A DNA stretch of 64,000 nucleotides from Paenibacillus sacheonensis (GTDB taxonomy: Bacteria; Bacillota; Bacilli; Paenibacillales; Paenibacillaceae): positions 1 to 64,000 of the forward strand of contig NZ_JAAAMU010000019.1 of NCBI RefSeq assembly GCF_009909195.1. The letters run 5' to 3'. Below the pieces are notes generated by a model that was not told the DNA's origin, did no database searches, and worked only from the letters and a program-made list of their open reading frames with translations. This document shows positions 1-7,821 of this stretch, in pieces. A program made the position numbers and the translations under genes. Each line of letters starts with the position of its first letter. Position 1 is the stretch's first letter.

Positions 1-48
1 GGCACGCCGCCAGCGTTCGTCCTGAGCCAGGATCAAACTCTCCATAAA
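1..48 (-). rRNA. 16S ribosomal RNA, 5' end only
   Basis: The reverse complement reads TTTATGGAGAGTTTGATCCT followed by GGCTCAGGACGAACGCTGGC, which is the universal 5' end of bacterial 16S rRNA (the 27F primer region). Only about 48 nt are inside the window; the gene runs off the left edge. The leader and promoters lie at 180-373. Confidence 0.97.
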
Positions 49-187
49 AGACGATTGGTTTGCGTGCACAACCGAGGTTGGACATGCAGCATTCGCCTAG
101 ATGAATTCGCTTGGTAGCTCATTCAAAATACTAGCTTGCGAAACGTTAGTTTCGCGATTTAAGACCTTTTGACAGGTCGCTCATTGT

Positions 188-204
188 TCAGTTTTCAAGG
201 AACA
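188..204 (-). promoter_or_regulatory. rrn leader boxA-like antitermination site
   Basis: On the minus strand the leader contains TGTTCCTTGAAAACTGA, which closely matches the boxA sequence (TGYTCTTTGAAAACT type) found in Bacillus rRNA leaders and bound by NusB/NusE. It sits between the rrn promoters and the 16S 5' end, where boxA is expected. Confidence 0.7.
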
Positions 205-247
205 AATGGTGCTCATTTTTCGTCCAAGCCTCTCGGCCCGGAATTAG

Positions 248-277
248 AATATATCATATTTCGAAATCGTTTGGCAA
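248..277 (-). promoter_or_regulatory. rrn promoter, proximal
   Basis: On the minus strand there is a -35 box TTGCCA (272-277), an 18-bp spacer and a -10 box TATATT (248-253), followed by CTAATTCCGG. The same geometry and downstream sequence recur about 96 bp upstream, which supports a tandem rrn promoter pair. The start of transcription is not proven. Confidence 0.6.
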
Positions 278-343
278 GCTTTATTTTCAAACTTGTTTCG
301 ATTTCGATCACCGTTTCGACATGTCCGTCTCGGCCGGAATTAG

Positions 344-373
344 AATATACCATAGATCATTTTGGACATGCAA
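344..373 (-). promoter_or_regulatory. rrn promoter, distal
   Basis: On the minus strand there is a -35 box TTGCAT (368-373), an 18-bp spacer and a -10 box TATATT (344-349), followed by CTAATTCCGG. It is a near copy of the proximal promoter; the shared block GGAATTAGAATATA (plus strand) occurs at both sites. Confidence 0.55.
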
Positions 374-446
374 GCTTTTTCTCGGAAAATGTCGAATGAA
401 AATTCGGTACCCTGTTTCCTAGCTGCTCGATATGAATCTCGTCAAT

Positions 447-472
447 GTAAAAAGACTGCCGGACGGCAGTCT
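447..472 (-). terminator. Terminator of the DJ-1/PfpI gene
   Basis: On the minus strand a perfect 8-bp stem AGACTGCC-GTCC-GGCAGTCT is followed directly by TTTTTAC, 25 nt past the stop codon at 497. Confidence 0.85.
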
Positions 473-496
473 CAACGGATTGAAACACTATCCGGA

Positions 497-1054
497 CTAG
501 GCTAATAACCGGAGGAATTCGCGCATGAAACCCGGCAAGTCCGGCCAAGCGTGACCCGAGACCAATTTGCCGTCCACATGAAGCGTATCTGGCGCATAAC
601 GCGCTCCCAGGCGTTCCACATCCAAACGGCACGCATTATAGGCCGTCATCGTACGCCCTTCGAAATAGCTTGTATCCTTCAAGGCAGCGAATACTTGCAC
701 GCCGTGGCAAATCGCTCCGACAGGTTTGTCCGACTCCAGAAAATGACTAAGGATTCGCGGAAGGTCGGCATCCCCTCTAATGTACTCGGGCGCTCGGCCG
801 CCGGGTATGAGAAGCGCGTCATATTGGGCAGGGTCCACGTCCGCGAATGCAACATGCGCAGGCAGCAGATGTGCCGGTTTCTCGGTGTACGTGTCCCAAC
901 CCTCGATAAAATCGTGTACGACCGTATGCAGCACTTTCTTGACCGGAGCGGCGATGACGGCTTCATAGCCTTCTTCAAGCACGCGATAATAGGGATAGTA
1001 AACCTCGAGTACTTCTGCGGCGTCTCCGGTGACGATGAGAATGCGTTTGGACAT
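497..1054 (-). CDS. DJ-1/PfpI family (glutamine amidotransferase-like) protein
   Basis: The protein of 185 residues has the DJ-1/PfpI fold signature: an N-terminal strand KRILIVTGDAAE, the segment YDALLIPGGRAPEYIRG and the nucleophile elbow AICHGVQ whose Cys is the presumed catalytic residue. Family members include cysteine proteases, glyoxalase III/deglycase-type enzymes and chaperones, so the substrate cannot be named; PfpI-like peptidase or stress-protein roles are the usual calls. The start is placed at the ATG of MSKRILIV because GAGGAG lies 7 nt upstream; a longer frame begins 18 nt earlier without a ribosome site. The gene is monocistronic, ends in a strong terminator, and stands next to the rRNA operon. 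Confidence 0.9.
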   Translation of the reverse strand: MSKRILIVTGDAAEVLEVYYPYYRVLEEGYEAVIAAPVKKVLHTVVHDFIEGWDTYTEKPAHLLPAHVAFADVDPAQYDALLIPGGRAPEYIRGDADLPRILSHFLESDKPVGAICHGVQVFAALKDTSYFEGRTMTAYNACRLDVERLGARYAPDTLHVDGKLVSGHAWPDLPGFMREFLRLLA

Positions 1055-1160
1055 GCTATCGCTCCTCTTCAATAATATCAGGCACTCTTTCAGTATGAAG
1101 AAGCCCCCATTTTATGTAAACGGGTGGTTTTTGACGTACCGTGTCGAATCGCTTCGAAAT

Positions 1161-1190
1161 CAATAAAGAAGACACCGAGCTGCCTCGGTG
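1161..1190 (-). terminator. Terminator of the S-layer-type gene
   Basis: On the minus strand the stem CACCGAG-GCAG-CTCGGTG is followed by TCTTCTTTATT, 35 nt downstream of the large surface-protein stop codon. Confidence 0.75.
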
Positions 1191-1224
1191 CCTTCTGCTT
1201 GTTCAGCTTGCGAAATGAACGATA

Positions 1225-4200
1225 TTAACCGTTGATTTGGAATGCACTGAAAAACTGGCCCTTGTCCGTTCCGCCGATGGTAAGCGGCCCGCTAGGGTTA
1301 TTTGGCGCAATCGAGAAATGAGACCCGTCGATTTTCGCAGCCACCGCAGCTACGCTCGCATTGCGAAGCTGCGTATTCAAAGCCGAGACAAGGCTGTCTA
1401 TCGTTGCGTACGCCCTGCTCAGAACGATGGTCGCCGTATGCGTGCCGTCGCCTACCGTAAACGTACGGTTCTTGGACGTGTTCGTATCCGTGCCCGCGAA
1501 TTGCTTTTCGGCTCCGAACAGCTGCACGGCGCCGCTTCCCTTGACCGTGAACGTTCCCTGTGATCCCGGAGCGGATCCACGAATGATGAACGTGTTTCCG
1601 GCACCGAAAGCCTCGATCGGACGCTGCATCAAGTCGATGCCATTATCCAAGCAGTACTGCTGGATGAAGCTGTCGACTACCCCGCCAACGATCTCGCCCG
1701 GCGTGAAGCCGTTCGGCGCGATGTTCCAATTCAACAGAACATGTACTTCCCTCGGAACGTTCGCGTACGTGAATGCAATGGTGAAATCAATCGTATTGTT
1801 GCCCGTGAAATCCGTACTGGCCGGTACGGCCAGGCTTTGGCCCTGCGCCTGTACTGCGGCGATCGTTGCGAAATCCAGACTTGCAATCGCCAAACTCTTC
1901 AGGGACGGATGGTGGAGCTCGTAGATCTTCGCTTCGGCTTGGACGAGCACGTCATGGTTGGTCACCAGTGCTTGCCGTACCGCCGTAAGGCCGTTGTACG
2001 CAGCGCTGGCAGCCGTTACGCCGGCTTCGTCGGCAAGCGTAAGCTCGGCGATCGGCAGCAAAGCCGCGATTTGGGCGATGACCGCATTCGCCGCCGCTTG
2101 ATCGGCCTTGAGTTCGGCAATCTTGGCGATTGCCGCCTGCAACGTTGCGAAATCGGTTCCCGAAACAAACGCTTGCTGGTCTGCCGTTAGAGCCGCATAG
2201 GCACCGCTTGCCGCGTTAACGGCCGCCTCGTTCGCCAGTGTCAGATTCGCGGTGACCGGCAAGGCCTTGATTTGGTCGGCGACAAGATCCGCTTCCGCTT
2301 TATCCGCATGCAATTGGGCAATTCGCGCGACTGCCGAGGATAGTTTGACGGCATCGTCAGAAGACACCAACGCTTGTTGCTCCAACGTCAACGCGTCATA
2401 GGCGAACTTTGCCGAATGAACGGCTGTTTCATTCGCGAGCGTAAGCCCCGCGACTGGCGGCAGCGCCAGGATTTGGTCGGTGACTGCATCGGCTGCGTCT
2501 TTGTCCGCGTTCAGTTTCGCGATTCGGGTATCCGCTGCCGTAAGCTTGGCTTGGTTCTCTTGGGACACCAAAGCCTTCTGCTCGGCCGTCAACGCATTAA
2601 AAGCGGTTTTCGCCGTATGGACGACGGCTTCATCCGTTAGTTGGAGCTGTGCCGCGTCCGGCAGGGCTGCGATCAGCGCATTCACCGCATCCGCTGCGTC
2701 CTTATCCGCGTTCAATGCCGCGATTCGAGCGACGGCGTCACGGAGTCGGGTTTGTTCGGCCGGCAGGACCAAAGCTTGCTGGACTGCCGTTAATCTAGCA
2801 AATGCGTCTCTTGCTTCGTTGACGGCCGTCTCATGCTGCAGCGTCAGGCTGCCGATTGCAGGCAAAGACGTGATTCTCGCGATGACCGCATCCGCTGCCG
2901 CTCGGTCTGCCTTCAGTTCTGCGATCCTGGCGACGGCATCGCCTAATTTTGTTTGGTCAACAGACGAAATCAACTGTTTTTGAGCTGCCGTTAGTCTTGC
3001 GAATGCGTCCTTCGCTTCGTTGACGATCGTTTCGTCCGTCAGCGCGAGGCTCGCGGTTGCCGGCAAAGCCGTGATTTGCGACGTGACCAGAGCCGCTGCC
3101 GCCTTGTCCGCCTTCAATTCCGCGATCCGAGTGACAGCATCGCTTAGCTTGGCTTGGTCCGCGGGCAGAATCAAATCTTGTTGCGCTTGCGTTAGCGATG
3201 CAAAAGCAGCGTTCGCTTCATTGACAGCCGGCTCATCCCACAGTTCAAGGTTCGCCGTTGCCGGCAAAGCCGCGATCTTCGCAATGACGAGCTCCGCCGC
3301 AGCCTTGTCTGCATTCAGTGCCGCAATGCGTGCGACCGCGCCGGACAGCTTGGTTTGATGCTCCGCCGTTACCAGCGCTTGCTGGGCCGTCGTCAATGCG
3401 GCAAACGCATCCTTCGCGGCGCCGACGCCCGCTTCGTTCGCGGCAAGCGTCAAATCCACTGCGACGGGAAGCGCGGCGATCAATGCCGAGACGCGTTCGG
3501 CTGCCAAAGCGTCGATCTGCTGCTGGTTCAAGCCGCTGCTTGGAGGCGGCGGGTAATAGACAGAGCCGACCGCGTCCTGCATTTGGCTTGGATGCGTTTC
3601 GAAGGTGCTCGAATCCTTCGCAGCCTGATTCATGGTTTTAACGGATTCTATTGTCCCGCCGCCGACGAACTGTACTGCGGCATAAAGCACGAGATTCACC
3701 GCTCTTGCTTGGGAACCCAGGTCGAACCCGTTGCCGTCGGCATGCTCGTCGACGGTGATTTGCCGCACGGAACCGCTTGGAATGGCGATTTTGACTTTCA
3801 CGCTCGAGACGTCGACGTCGTCGAAGGAGCCAACGAGCGTTATGAGCGCGCCTTGGGGCAGCAGACCGCTCAACTTAACGTCGGTGAAACCTTCGCCCGT
3901 CAGCCCGCTCTCCTCCAATGTCGCTCCGGTCTGCATAACGACGGAAGCGACCGTCGTCGTGCCTTCCGCCACGATTCGCACGGTTCCCGTGGACTTGTCG
4001 ACGACGATCGTCAGCAATACGGAATCCTCGACGTGAATGCTGTGCGCTCCGCCGCCTTGAACGAGCGTCGTGCCTTTGACCGTGACATGGTCCAAGGTCG
4101 CATCGCCTTCGCCGACGCCGGCGGCAAACGTCAAATTCCCTTCGACGACGGTGTTCCGCAGCGTAACGCCAGCCGCGGAGATCACGACATCGCCGGCAAT

Positions 4201-4896
4201 CGTCCGGGTGCCCGTCTCCGGCCCGTAGACCCCGCCCTTGTCGAACGTCGCGGGAGCCGCTTTCGTTTGAAGCGCATGGCTCAGAATCACGACGGCTTCC
4301 GCGCGGGTCGCTTTATTCGCAGGTCTGAACGCATTGTCTTCGTATCCGCTCATGATCCCGTTCGCCTTGGCTGTCCCGATGGCGCCTTTGCTCCAGGACG
4401 GGATCGACGCGGCGTCTTTAAACGATGCCGCGTCCTGTACGGACGGCGTCAAGCCGAGCAGGCGCTCGACGACCAACGCGATTTCCTGCCGGGTAATCGG
4501 CGCGTCGGGATGAACGCTTCCATCGGAGAATCCGGTTATGTATCCTGCTTTCACGGCCTTCTGGACATCGGCATAGCTCCAAGCCGCCGCCGGAAGGTCC
4601 TTGAATGCAGCGCTGCCGGCTTCCGCAAAGCGGAAAGCGCGATTAACGAGCGCGATAAACTCGGCCCGGGTCACTTCTTTATCCGGTTGGAAGCTGCCGT
4701 CCTCATAGCCTTTGATCAGGCCGTCGGCGATCCATTGCGCGATATCCTTCTCCGCCCAATGTCCCGTAATATCCGCAGCTGCGGTCGATGCCGGTAACCC
4801 GGCGGCCGCGCCGTTGGCTGCGCCCAGCAGCGAAAGCGAGAGCGATCCGGCCACCGTGAGGCTGACCATTTTTTTCGTTAAACGTGGCACATTCAT
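1225..4896 (-). CDS. SLH-domain surface protein with eight internal repeats
   Basis: This 1223-residue exported protein begins with a signal peptide (basic MNVPRLTKK, hydrophobic core, Ala-rich cleavage region). Three SLH domains follow (about residues 42-90, 98-145, 160-210; GHWAEKDIAQWIADGLIKGY, TRAEFIALVNRAF, TRAEAVVILSHAL), which in this family bind pyruvylated secondary cell-wall polymer and hold the protein on the surface. Residues about 220-440 look beta-rich and helix-like with many Val/Thr. After a PPPPSS linker (about 450) come eight copies of a 65-residue helical unit. The last 230 residues include a segment resembling the flagellin/hook IN motif (HTATIVLSRAYATIDSLVSA). Its role is probably structural or adhesive. 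GGGGGAAC precedes the ATG. Confidence 0.9.
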   Translation of the reverse strand: MNVPRLTKKMVSLTVAGSLSLSLLGAANGAAAGLPASTAAADITGHWAEKDIAQWIADGLIKGYEDGSFQPDKEVTRAEFIALVNRAFRFAEAGSAAFKDLPAAAWSYADVQKAVKAGYITGFSDGSVHPDAPITRQEIALVVERLLGLTPSVQDAASFKDAASIPSWSKGAIGTAKANGIMSGYEDNAFRPANKATRAEAVVILSHALQTKAAPATFDKGGVYGPETGTRTIAGDVVISAAGVTLRNTVVEGNLTFAAGVGEGDATLDHVTVKGTTLVQGGGAHSIHVEDSVLLTIVVDKSTGTVRIVAEGTTTVASVVMQTGATLEESGLTGEGFTDVKLSGLLPQGALITLVGSFDDVDVSSVKVKIAIPSGSVRQITVDEHADGNGFDLGSQARAVNLVLYAAVQFVGGGTIESVKTMNQAAKDSSTFETHPSQMQDAVGSVYYPPPPSSGLNQQQIDALAAERVSALIAALPVAVDLTLAANEAGVGAAKDAFAALTTAQQALVTAEHQTKLSGAVARIAALNADKAAAELVIAKIAALPATANLELWDEPAVNEANAAFASLTQAQQDLILPADQAKLSDAVTRIAELKADKAAAALVTSQITALPATASLALTDETIVNEAKDAFARLTAAQKQLISSVDQTKLGDAVARIAELKADRAAADAVIARITSLPAIGSLTLQHETAVNEARDAFARLTAVQQALVLPAEQTRLRDAVARIAALNADKDAADAVNALIAALPDAAQLQLTDEAVVHTAKTAFNALTAEQKALVSQENQAKLTAADTRIAKLNADKDAADAVTDQILALPPVAGLTLANETAVHSAKFAYDALTLEQQALVSSDDAVKLSSAVARIAQLHADKAEADLVADQIKALPVTANLTLANEAAVNAASGAYAALTADQQAFVSGTDFATLQAAIAKIAELKADQAAANAVIAQIAALLPIAELTLADEAGVTAASAAYNGLTAVRQALVTNHDVLVQAEAKIYELHHPSLKSLAIASLDFATIAAVQAQGQSLAVPASTDFTGNNTIDFTIAFTYANVPREVHVLLNWNIAPNGFTPGEIVGGVVDSFIQQYCLDNGIDLMQRPIEAFGAGNTFIIRGSAPGSQGTFTVKGSGAVQLFGAEKQFAGTDTNTSKNRTFTVGDGTHTATIVLSRAYATIDSLVSALNTQLRNASVAAVAAKIDGSHFSIAPNNPSGPLTIGGTDKGQFFSAFQING
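1926..3510 (-). repeat. Eight tandem 65-residue (about 195-bp) coding repeats
   Basis: Within the SLH protein the unit AVNEAKDAFARLTAAQQALV followed by a KL-AVARIAELKADKAAA helix and a VIAQIAALP turn recurs eight times. The key lines are AFAALTTAQQALV, AFASLTQAQQDLI, AFARLTAAQKQLI, AFARLTAVQQALV, AFNALTAEQKALV, AYDALTLEQQALV, AYAALTADQQAFV and AYNGLTAVRQALV. Such units are common in Firmicute surface proteins and probably act as stalk or spacer domains. Copies have diverged, so recent expansion is unlikely. Confidence 0.85.
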
Positions 4897-5126
4897 TCTG
4901 TTCCCCCATTGTTCGATATGACTGACTTCGCTTCAGAAATTGGATAGAGTCCGTTTCAACCCGATTCAAGCTTCTTCCTCGAAGCTCAACATTCGACAAA
5001 TGGAGGACGAATTCCTTCGTTCGGATAACCGGACGCACAATTTTAACAAATGGCCGTGGACTTGAAGAAGTACAGCGCGCCGCTGCCAGTCCGCACTTTG
5101 CGTATAGCGACCGGTCCTCGCTCTCG

Positions 5127-5474
5127 CTATTTTCGCTCGACTTGCAAATAAGACACTTCCTTCACGTTGAACGTATCCTTCAGCCGCTCTTCCGTGAGGA
5201 CGTTCAAATTGACGAGATTCGCGATTTTGGCGGTGTCCGGGCTCGAAAGCAGGCGCCACAGCTCCAGGTCCGGCAGTGCCTCGAACAGCTTAGCCTCGTC
5301 GTATTCTTTTCTCCGGTGGGGAATCACTTTAACGATATAGCTGCCGAACTCCGCGGACTTCGTATCGTTCTCGGCGCAATGCGCCAAAATCTCCTCGCGC
5401 AGCTTGGCCAGCTCCTGCTCGATCTCCTTCTGCTTCTTCTTCAACCGGAAATAGCTTCGCACCTTTTCGTTCAA
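5127..5474 (-). CDS. Small coiled-coil protein of unknown function
   Basis: I do not recognise this 115-residue protein. Its N-terminal half is a charged coiled coil (RSYFRLKKKQKEIEQELAKL, then REEILAHCAEN), followed by a small alpha/beta part with FGSYIVKVIPHRRKEYDEAKLF and a C-terminal helix. This layout resembles small phage or host-nuclease-associated coiled-coil proteins, but nothing else suggests a prophage here. The open frame extends to an ATG at 5498, which has no Shine-Dalgarno sequence. AAAGGAG is instead placed 10 nt before a TTG at 5474, so I take the TTG as the start; this is uncertain. It stands alone upstream of the surface-protein gene, 230 bp away. Confidence 0.6.
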   Translation of the reverse strand: MNEKVRSYFRLKKKQKEIEQELAKLREEILAHCAENDTKSAEFGSYIVKVIPHRRKEYDEAKLFEALPDLELWRLLSSPDTAKIANLVNLNVLTEERLKDTFNVKEVSYLQVERK

Positions 5475-5566
5475 TTTCCTCACGCTCCTTTGGTTCATAT
5501 ATATGCGGGCGCAAAGTGCGATAGAGCGGATGCCGGCGATTAGGAACAGGGGCAGGCATAAACGCC

Positions 5567-5604
5567 AACAAGCGGCTTCACCCCTCGGGCCGAAACCGCT
5601 TGTT
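5567..5604 (-). terminator. Possible terminator downstream of pncB
   Basis: An inverted repeat ACAAGCGG / CCGCTTGT with a loop of about 20 nt lies 36 nt past the pncB stop codon. The tract that follows on the minus strand is poor in T, so it may be a weak or factor-dependent terminator. Confidence 0.4.
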
Positions 5605-5640
5605 TACGTGCCGTGTCTTCTTGGTCGATTGCGCAGGCCG

Positions 5641-7080
5641 TTAAATCGTATGCTCCGCGATCATCGCCATCTTCAGCTCCCACGCCGCATCGCTGAGGTT
5701 GACGCGGTACTCCGCGGGATTCGTCTTCCGAAGCACCTGCGGCCAAAACAACGCAAGCTGTCCGCGATGATAGCTGCGCGCTTCTTCCAAGGTCGGGAGC
5801 TCGTAAACCAATGCTCCGTCTCGGAACACGGCGGTCAGCAGCGGTAGGGCATCGTAGCGTTGAACGACCTTCTGGATGTAATGATGGATCGGATCGAACA
5901 GCCGCAGCGGCTCCTCCGTGTTCAACGGGCCTTCTTCCGCGAGCGTCAAATAATCGCCTTCCGCAATGCCGGTCTCGCGATTGACGATCCGATAGATATC
6001 CTTGCGCCCCGGTGTCGTCACCTTCTCGGGGTTGCCGGAAATTTTGATAACGGGAATGAGCTCGCCATCCTTCTCCCGCGCCACCAGCTTATACACGCCG
6101 CCAAGCGATGGCTGGTCGCCCGAAGTAATGAGCTGGGTACCGACGCCCCAGACGTCAATCTTCGCCCCCTGGCCCTTCAAGCTGAAAATAATGCCCTCAT
6201 CCAGGTCGTTCGATGCGACGATGCCCGCGTAATGCAGCCCCGCCTCATCCATCATGCGCCGCGCTTCCTGCGACAGATAAGCCAAATCGCCGCTGTCCAG
6301 CCGGATTCCGTTCATCCGTTTGCCCTGCTTCTCCAGCAGCTTCCCGATCCGGATCGCATTCGGAACGCCGCTGCGCAGCGTATCGTATGTATCCACCAAC
6401 AACGTCACTTGATCGGGCAGCGCCTCCGCGTATTTGCGGAATGCCTCTTCCTCGCTGTCATGTCCCTGTACCCAGGCATGGGCATGGGTTCCCTTGGTCG
6501 GAATGCCGAACAGCATGCCCGCGCGCAGGTTGGACGTGGCATGGAATCCGGCGAGGTAAGCCGCTCTCGCTCCCCAGACGGCAGCATCCGCTTCCTGCGC
6601 TCTCCGGGTTCCGAATTCCAGCAAGCCGTCTTCGCCGGCCACCTGCTTGATTCGCGATGCTTTCGTCGCGATCAGCGTCTGATAGTTGACGAAGTTCAGA
6701 ATGGCCGTCTCGATAAGCTGCGCTTCGAATATCCGGGCCGTAACCCGAAGGAGCGGTTCGTTCGCGAACACGACCGTCCCTTCCGGCACGGCATCCAGCT
6801 GCCCCGTAAACCGGAATTCCCGCAGCGCATCCAGAAACGCCTCCGTGTATCCCTCTTCCTGCTCGCGGAGAAAGGCGATCTCTTCGTCCCCGAACCGGAG
6901 GCTTTGCATATAACGGACCACCCGCTCCAAGCCGGCGAATACCGCATAGCCGTTGCCGAACGGAAGCTTGCGGAAATAAACCTCGAATACGGCCTGCTCG
7001 TTTTGCGAGCCTTGAACCCAGTGCGCGTACATCATATTGATTTGATATTTATCGGTATGCATGGTCAGGTTTTCGCTCAT
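5641..7080 (-). CDS. pncB: Nicotinate phosphoribosyltransferase
   Basis: The 479-residue protein matches NAPRTase, which condenses nicotinate with PRPP (with ATP) to give nicotinate mononucleotide in NAD salvage. Characteristic segments are HTDKYQINMMYAHW near the N terminus, LEFGTRRAQEADAAVWGARA (phosphoribosyl-pyrophosphate site region), GIPTKGTHAHAWVQGHDSEE, and the loop IRLDSGDLAYLSQEARRMMD. The length is normal for the Gram-positive form. The ATG at 7080 is chosen because AAAGGAG lies 10 nt upstream; a GTG three codons earlier is too close to that site. The stop of pncA lies 19 nt upstream, so pncA and pncB form an operon converting nicotinamide to NaMN. Confidence 0.95.
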   Translation of the reverse strand: MSENLTMHTDKYQINMMYAHWVQGSQNEQAVFEVYFRKLPFGNGYAVFAGLERVVRYMQSLRFGDEEIAFLREQEEGYTEAFLDALREFRFTGQLDAVPEGTVVFANEPLLRVTARIFEAQLIETAILNFVNYQTLIATKASRIKQVAGEDGLLEFGTRRAQEADAAVWGARAAYLAGFHATSNLRAGMLFGIPTKGTHAHAWVQGHDSEEEAFRKYAEALPDQVTLLVDTYDTLRSGVPNAIRIGKLLEKQGKRMNGIRLDSGDLAYLSQEARRMMDEAGLHYAGIVASNDLDEGIIFSLKGQGAKIDVWGVGTQLITSGDQPSLGGVYKLVAREKDGELIPVIKISGNPEKVTTPGRKDIYRIVNRETGIAEGDYLTLAEEGPLNTEEPLRLFDPIHHYIQKVVQRYDALPLLTAVFRDGALVYELPTLEEARSYHRGQLALFWPQVLRKTNPAEYRVNLSDAAWELKMAMIAEHTI

Positions 7081-7099
7081 CTGCTTCACTCTCCTTTAA

Positions 7100-7654
7100 C
7101 TATTTATCTTGCTGTCCGTCTCTATAAACGGCGGCACCCAGCGATCCCGCGAAATGCGTCAAGGCCCATTCATGCCCGAGCGCGTTGAAGCTTGCGACTG
7201 CATCGGCATGAACGACGATACGAAACCCCTTGTTATACGCGTCGACGGCGGTGTGCAGGACGCAGATATCGGTGCAGACGCCGATCAAATGCAGCTCCCG
7301 AATGTCCCGCATGCGCAGCTGCAATTCCAAATCCGTGCCGCAAAAAGCGCTGTAGCGCGTTTTGTCCATCCAATGGATGCGATCTCGATTCGCTTCGTGG
7401 ACCTCCTTCAGCTTGCCGTACAAATCCCTTCCGCTCGTGCCTTCGATGTTATGCGGGGGAAACAGCTTATGCTCGGGATGCAGCGCATCCCCTTCCTTAT
7501 GCAGGTCGACGGCCATCACGACGAAATCCCCCCGCGAGGCGAACTGCTCCGTCAATGCGGCCATGCGATCCTCGATATCGATCGCCGGCTGGCCGCATGG
7601 CAGCTTGCCGACCACGAAGTCGACGGTGTAATCGATGACGATGAGTGCTTTCAT
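7100..7654 (-). CDS. pncA: Nicotinamidase (isochorismatase-like cysteine hydrolase)
   Basis: The 184-residue protein belongs to the isochorismatase-like hydrolases and deamidates nicotinamide to nicotinate. The catalytic triad is visible: Asp8 in VIDYTVDF, the Lys of DKTRYSAF, and the nucleophile Cys of GVCTDICVLHTA. The metal-site region VVMAVDLHKEGDALHPEHKLFP is present. It is immediately followed by pncB, which fixes the substrate with good confidence. GAGGGGGA precedes the ATG. Upstream lies a 127-bp structured repeat (7683-7809) and then a Nudix-winged-helix gene in the same direction, a possible regulator. Confidence 0.92.
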   Translation of the reverse strand: MKALIVIDYTVDFVVGKLPCGQPAIDIEDRMAALTEQFASRGDFVVMAVDLHKEGDALHPEHKLFPPHNIEGTSGRDLYGKLKEVHEANRDRIHWMDKTRYSAFCGTDLELQLRMRDIRELHLIGVCTDICVLHTAVDAYNKGFRIVVHADAVASFNALGHEWALTHFAGSLGAAVYRDGQQDK

Positions 7655-7682
7655 TTGAAAATCCCCCTCACAAGTAGCTTGT

Positions 7683-7809
7683 GCCCGGAGGGCGGTAAGG
7701 AATCGGAAAAGCGATAGCGTTCGCCTTTGTAATCGGACTTACACCGCTAAGTTCTTATTAAATAAGTCCGGTTACAACAGCGATTGGAGATCCTTACCGC
7801 CCGCAGGGC
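7683..7809 (+). repeat. Structured repeat family 1, copy 1
   Basis: This 127-bp imperfect palindrome has an outer stem GCCC...GGGC and GGGCGGTAAGGA...TCCTTACCGCCC, an asymmetric internal loop (GGA opposite GCA), the conserved core GGAATCGGAAAAGCG...AGCGTTCGCCTTTGTA, a variable inner hairpin (CGGACTTA/TAAGTCCG) and the closing strand TACAACAGCGATTGGAGA. A second copy lies at 36685-36824 in the opposite orientation. The matching strand here is plus, antisense to the flanking genes. Confidence 0.85.
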
Positions 7810-7821
7810 ATGCCCTTATCC

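Noticed and set aside
3355..4797. 480-codon plus-strand ORF across the SLH gene
   Set aside because: It is a shadow of the SLH protein; the minus frame has signal peptide, SLH motifs and Shine-Dalgarno sequence, this one has none.
7683..7809. Riboswitch controlling pncAB
   Set aside because: The conserved strand is antisense to pncAB here but sense in the kdp copy, and the neighbouring functions differ. A mobile or structural repeat explains both better.
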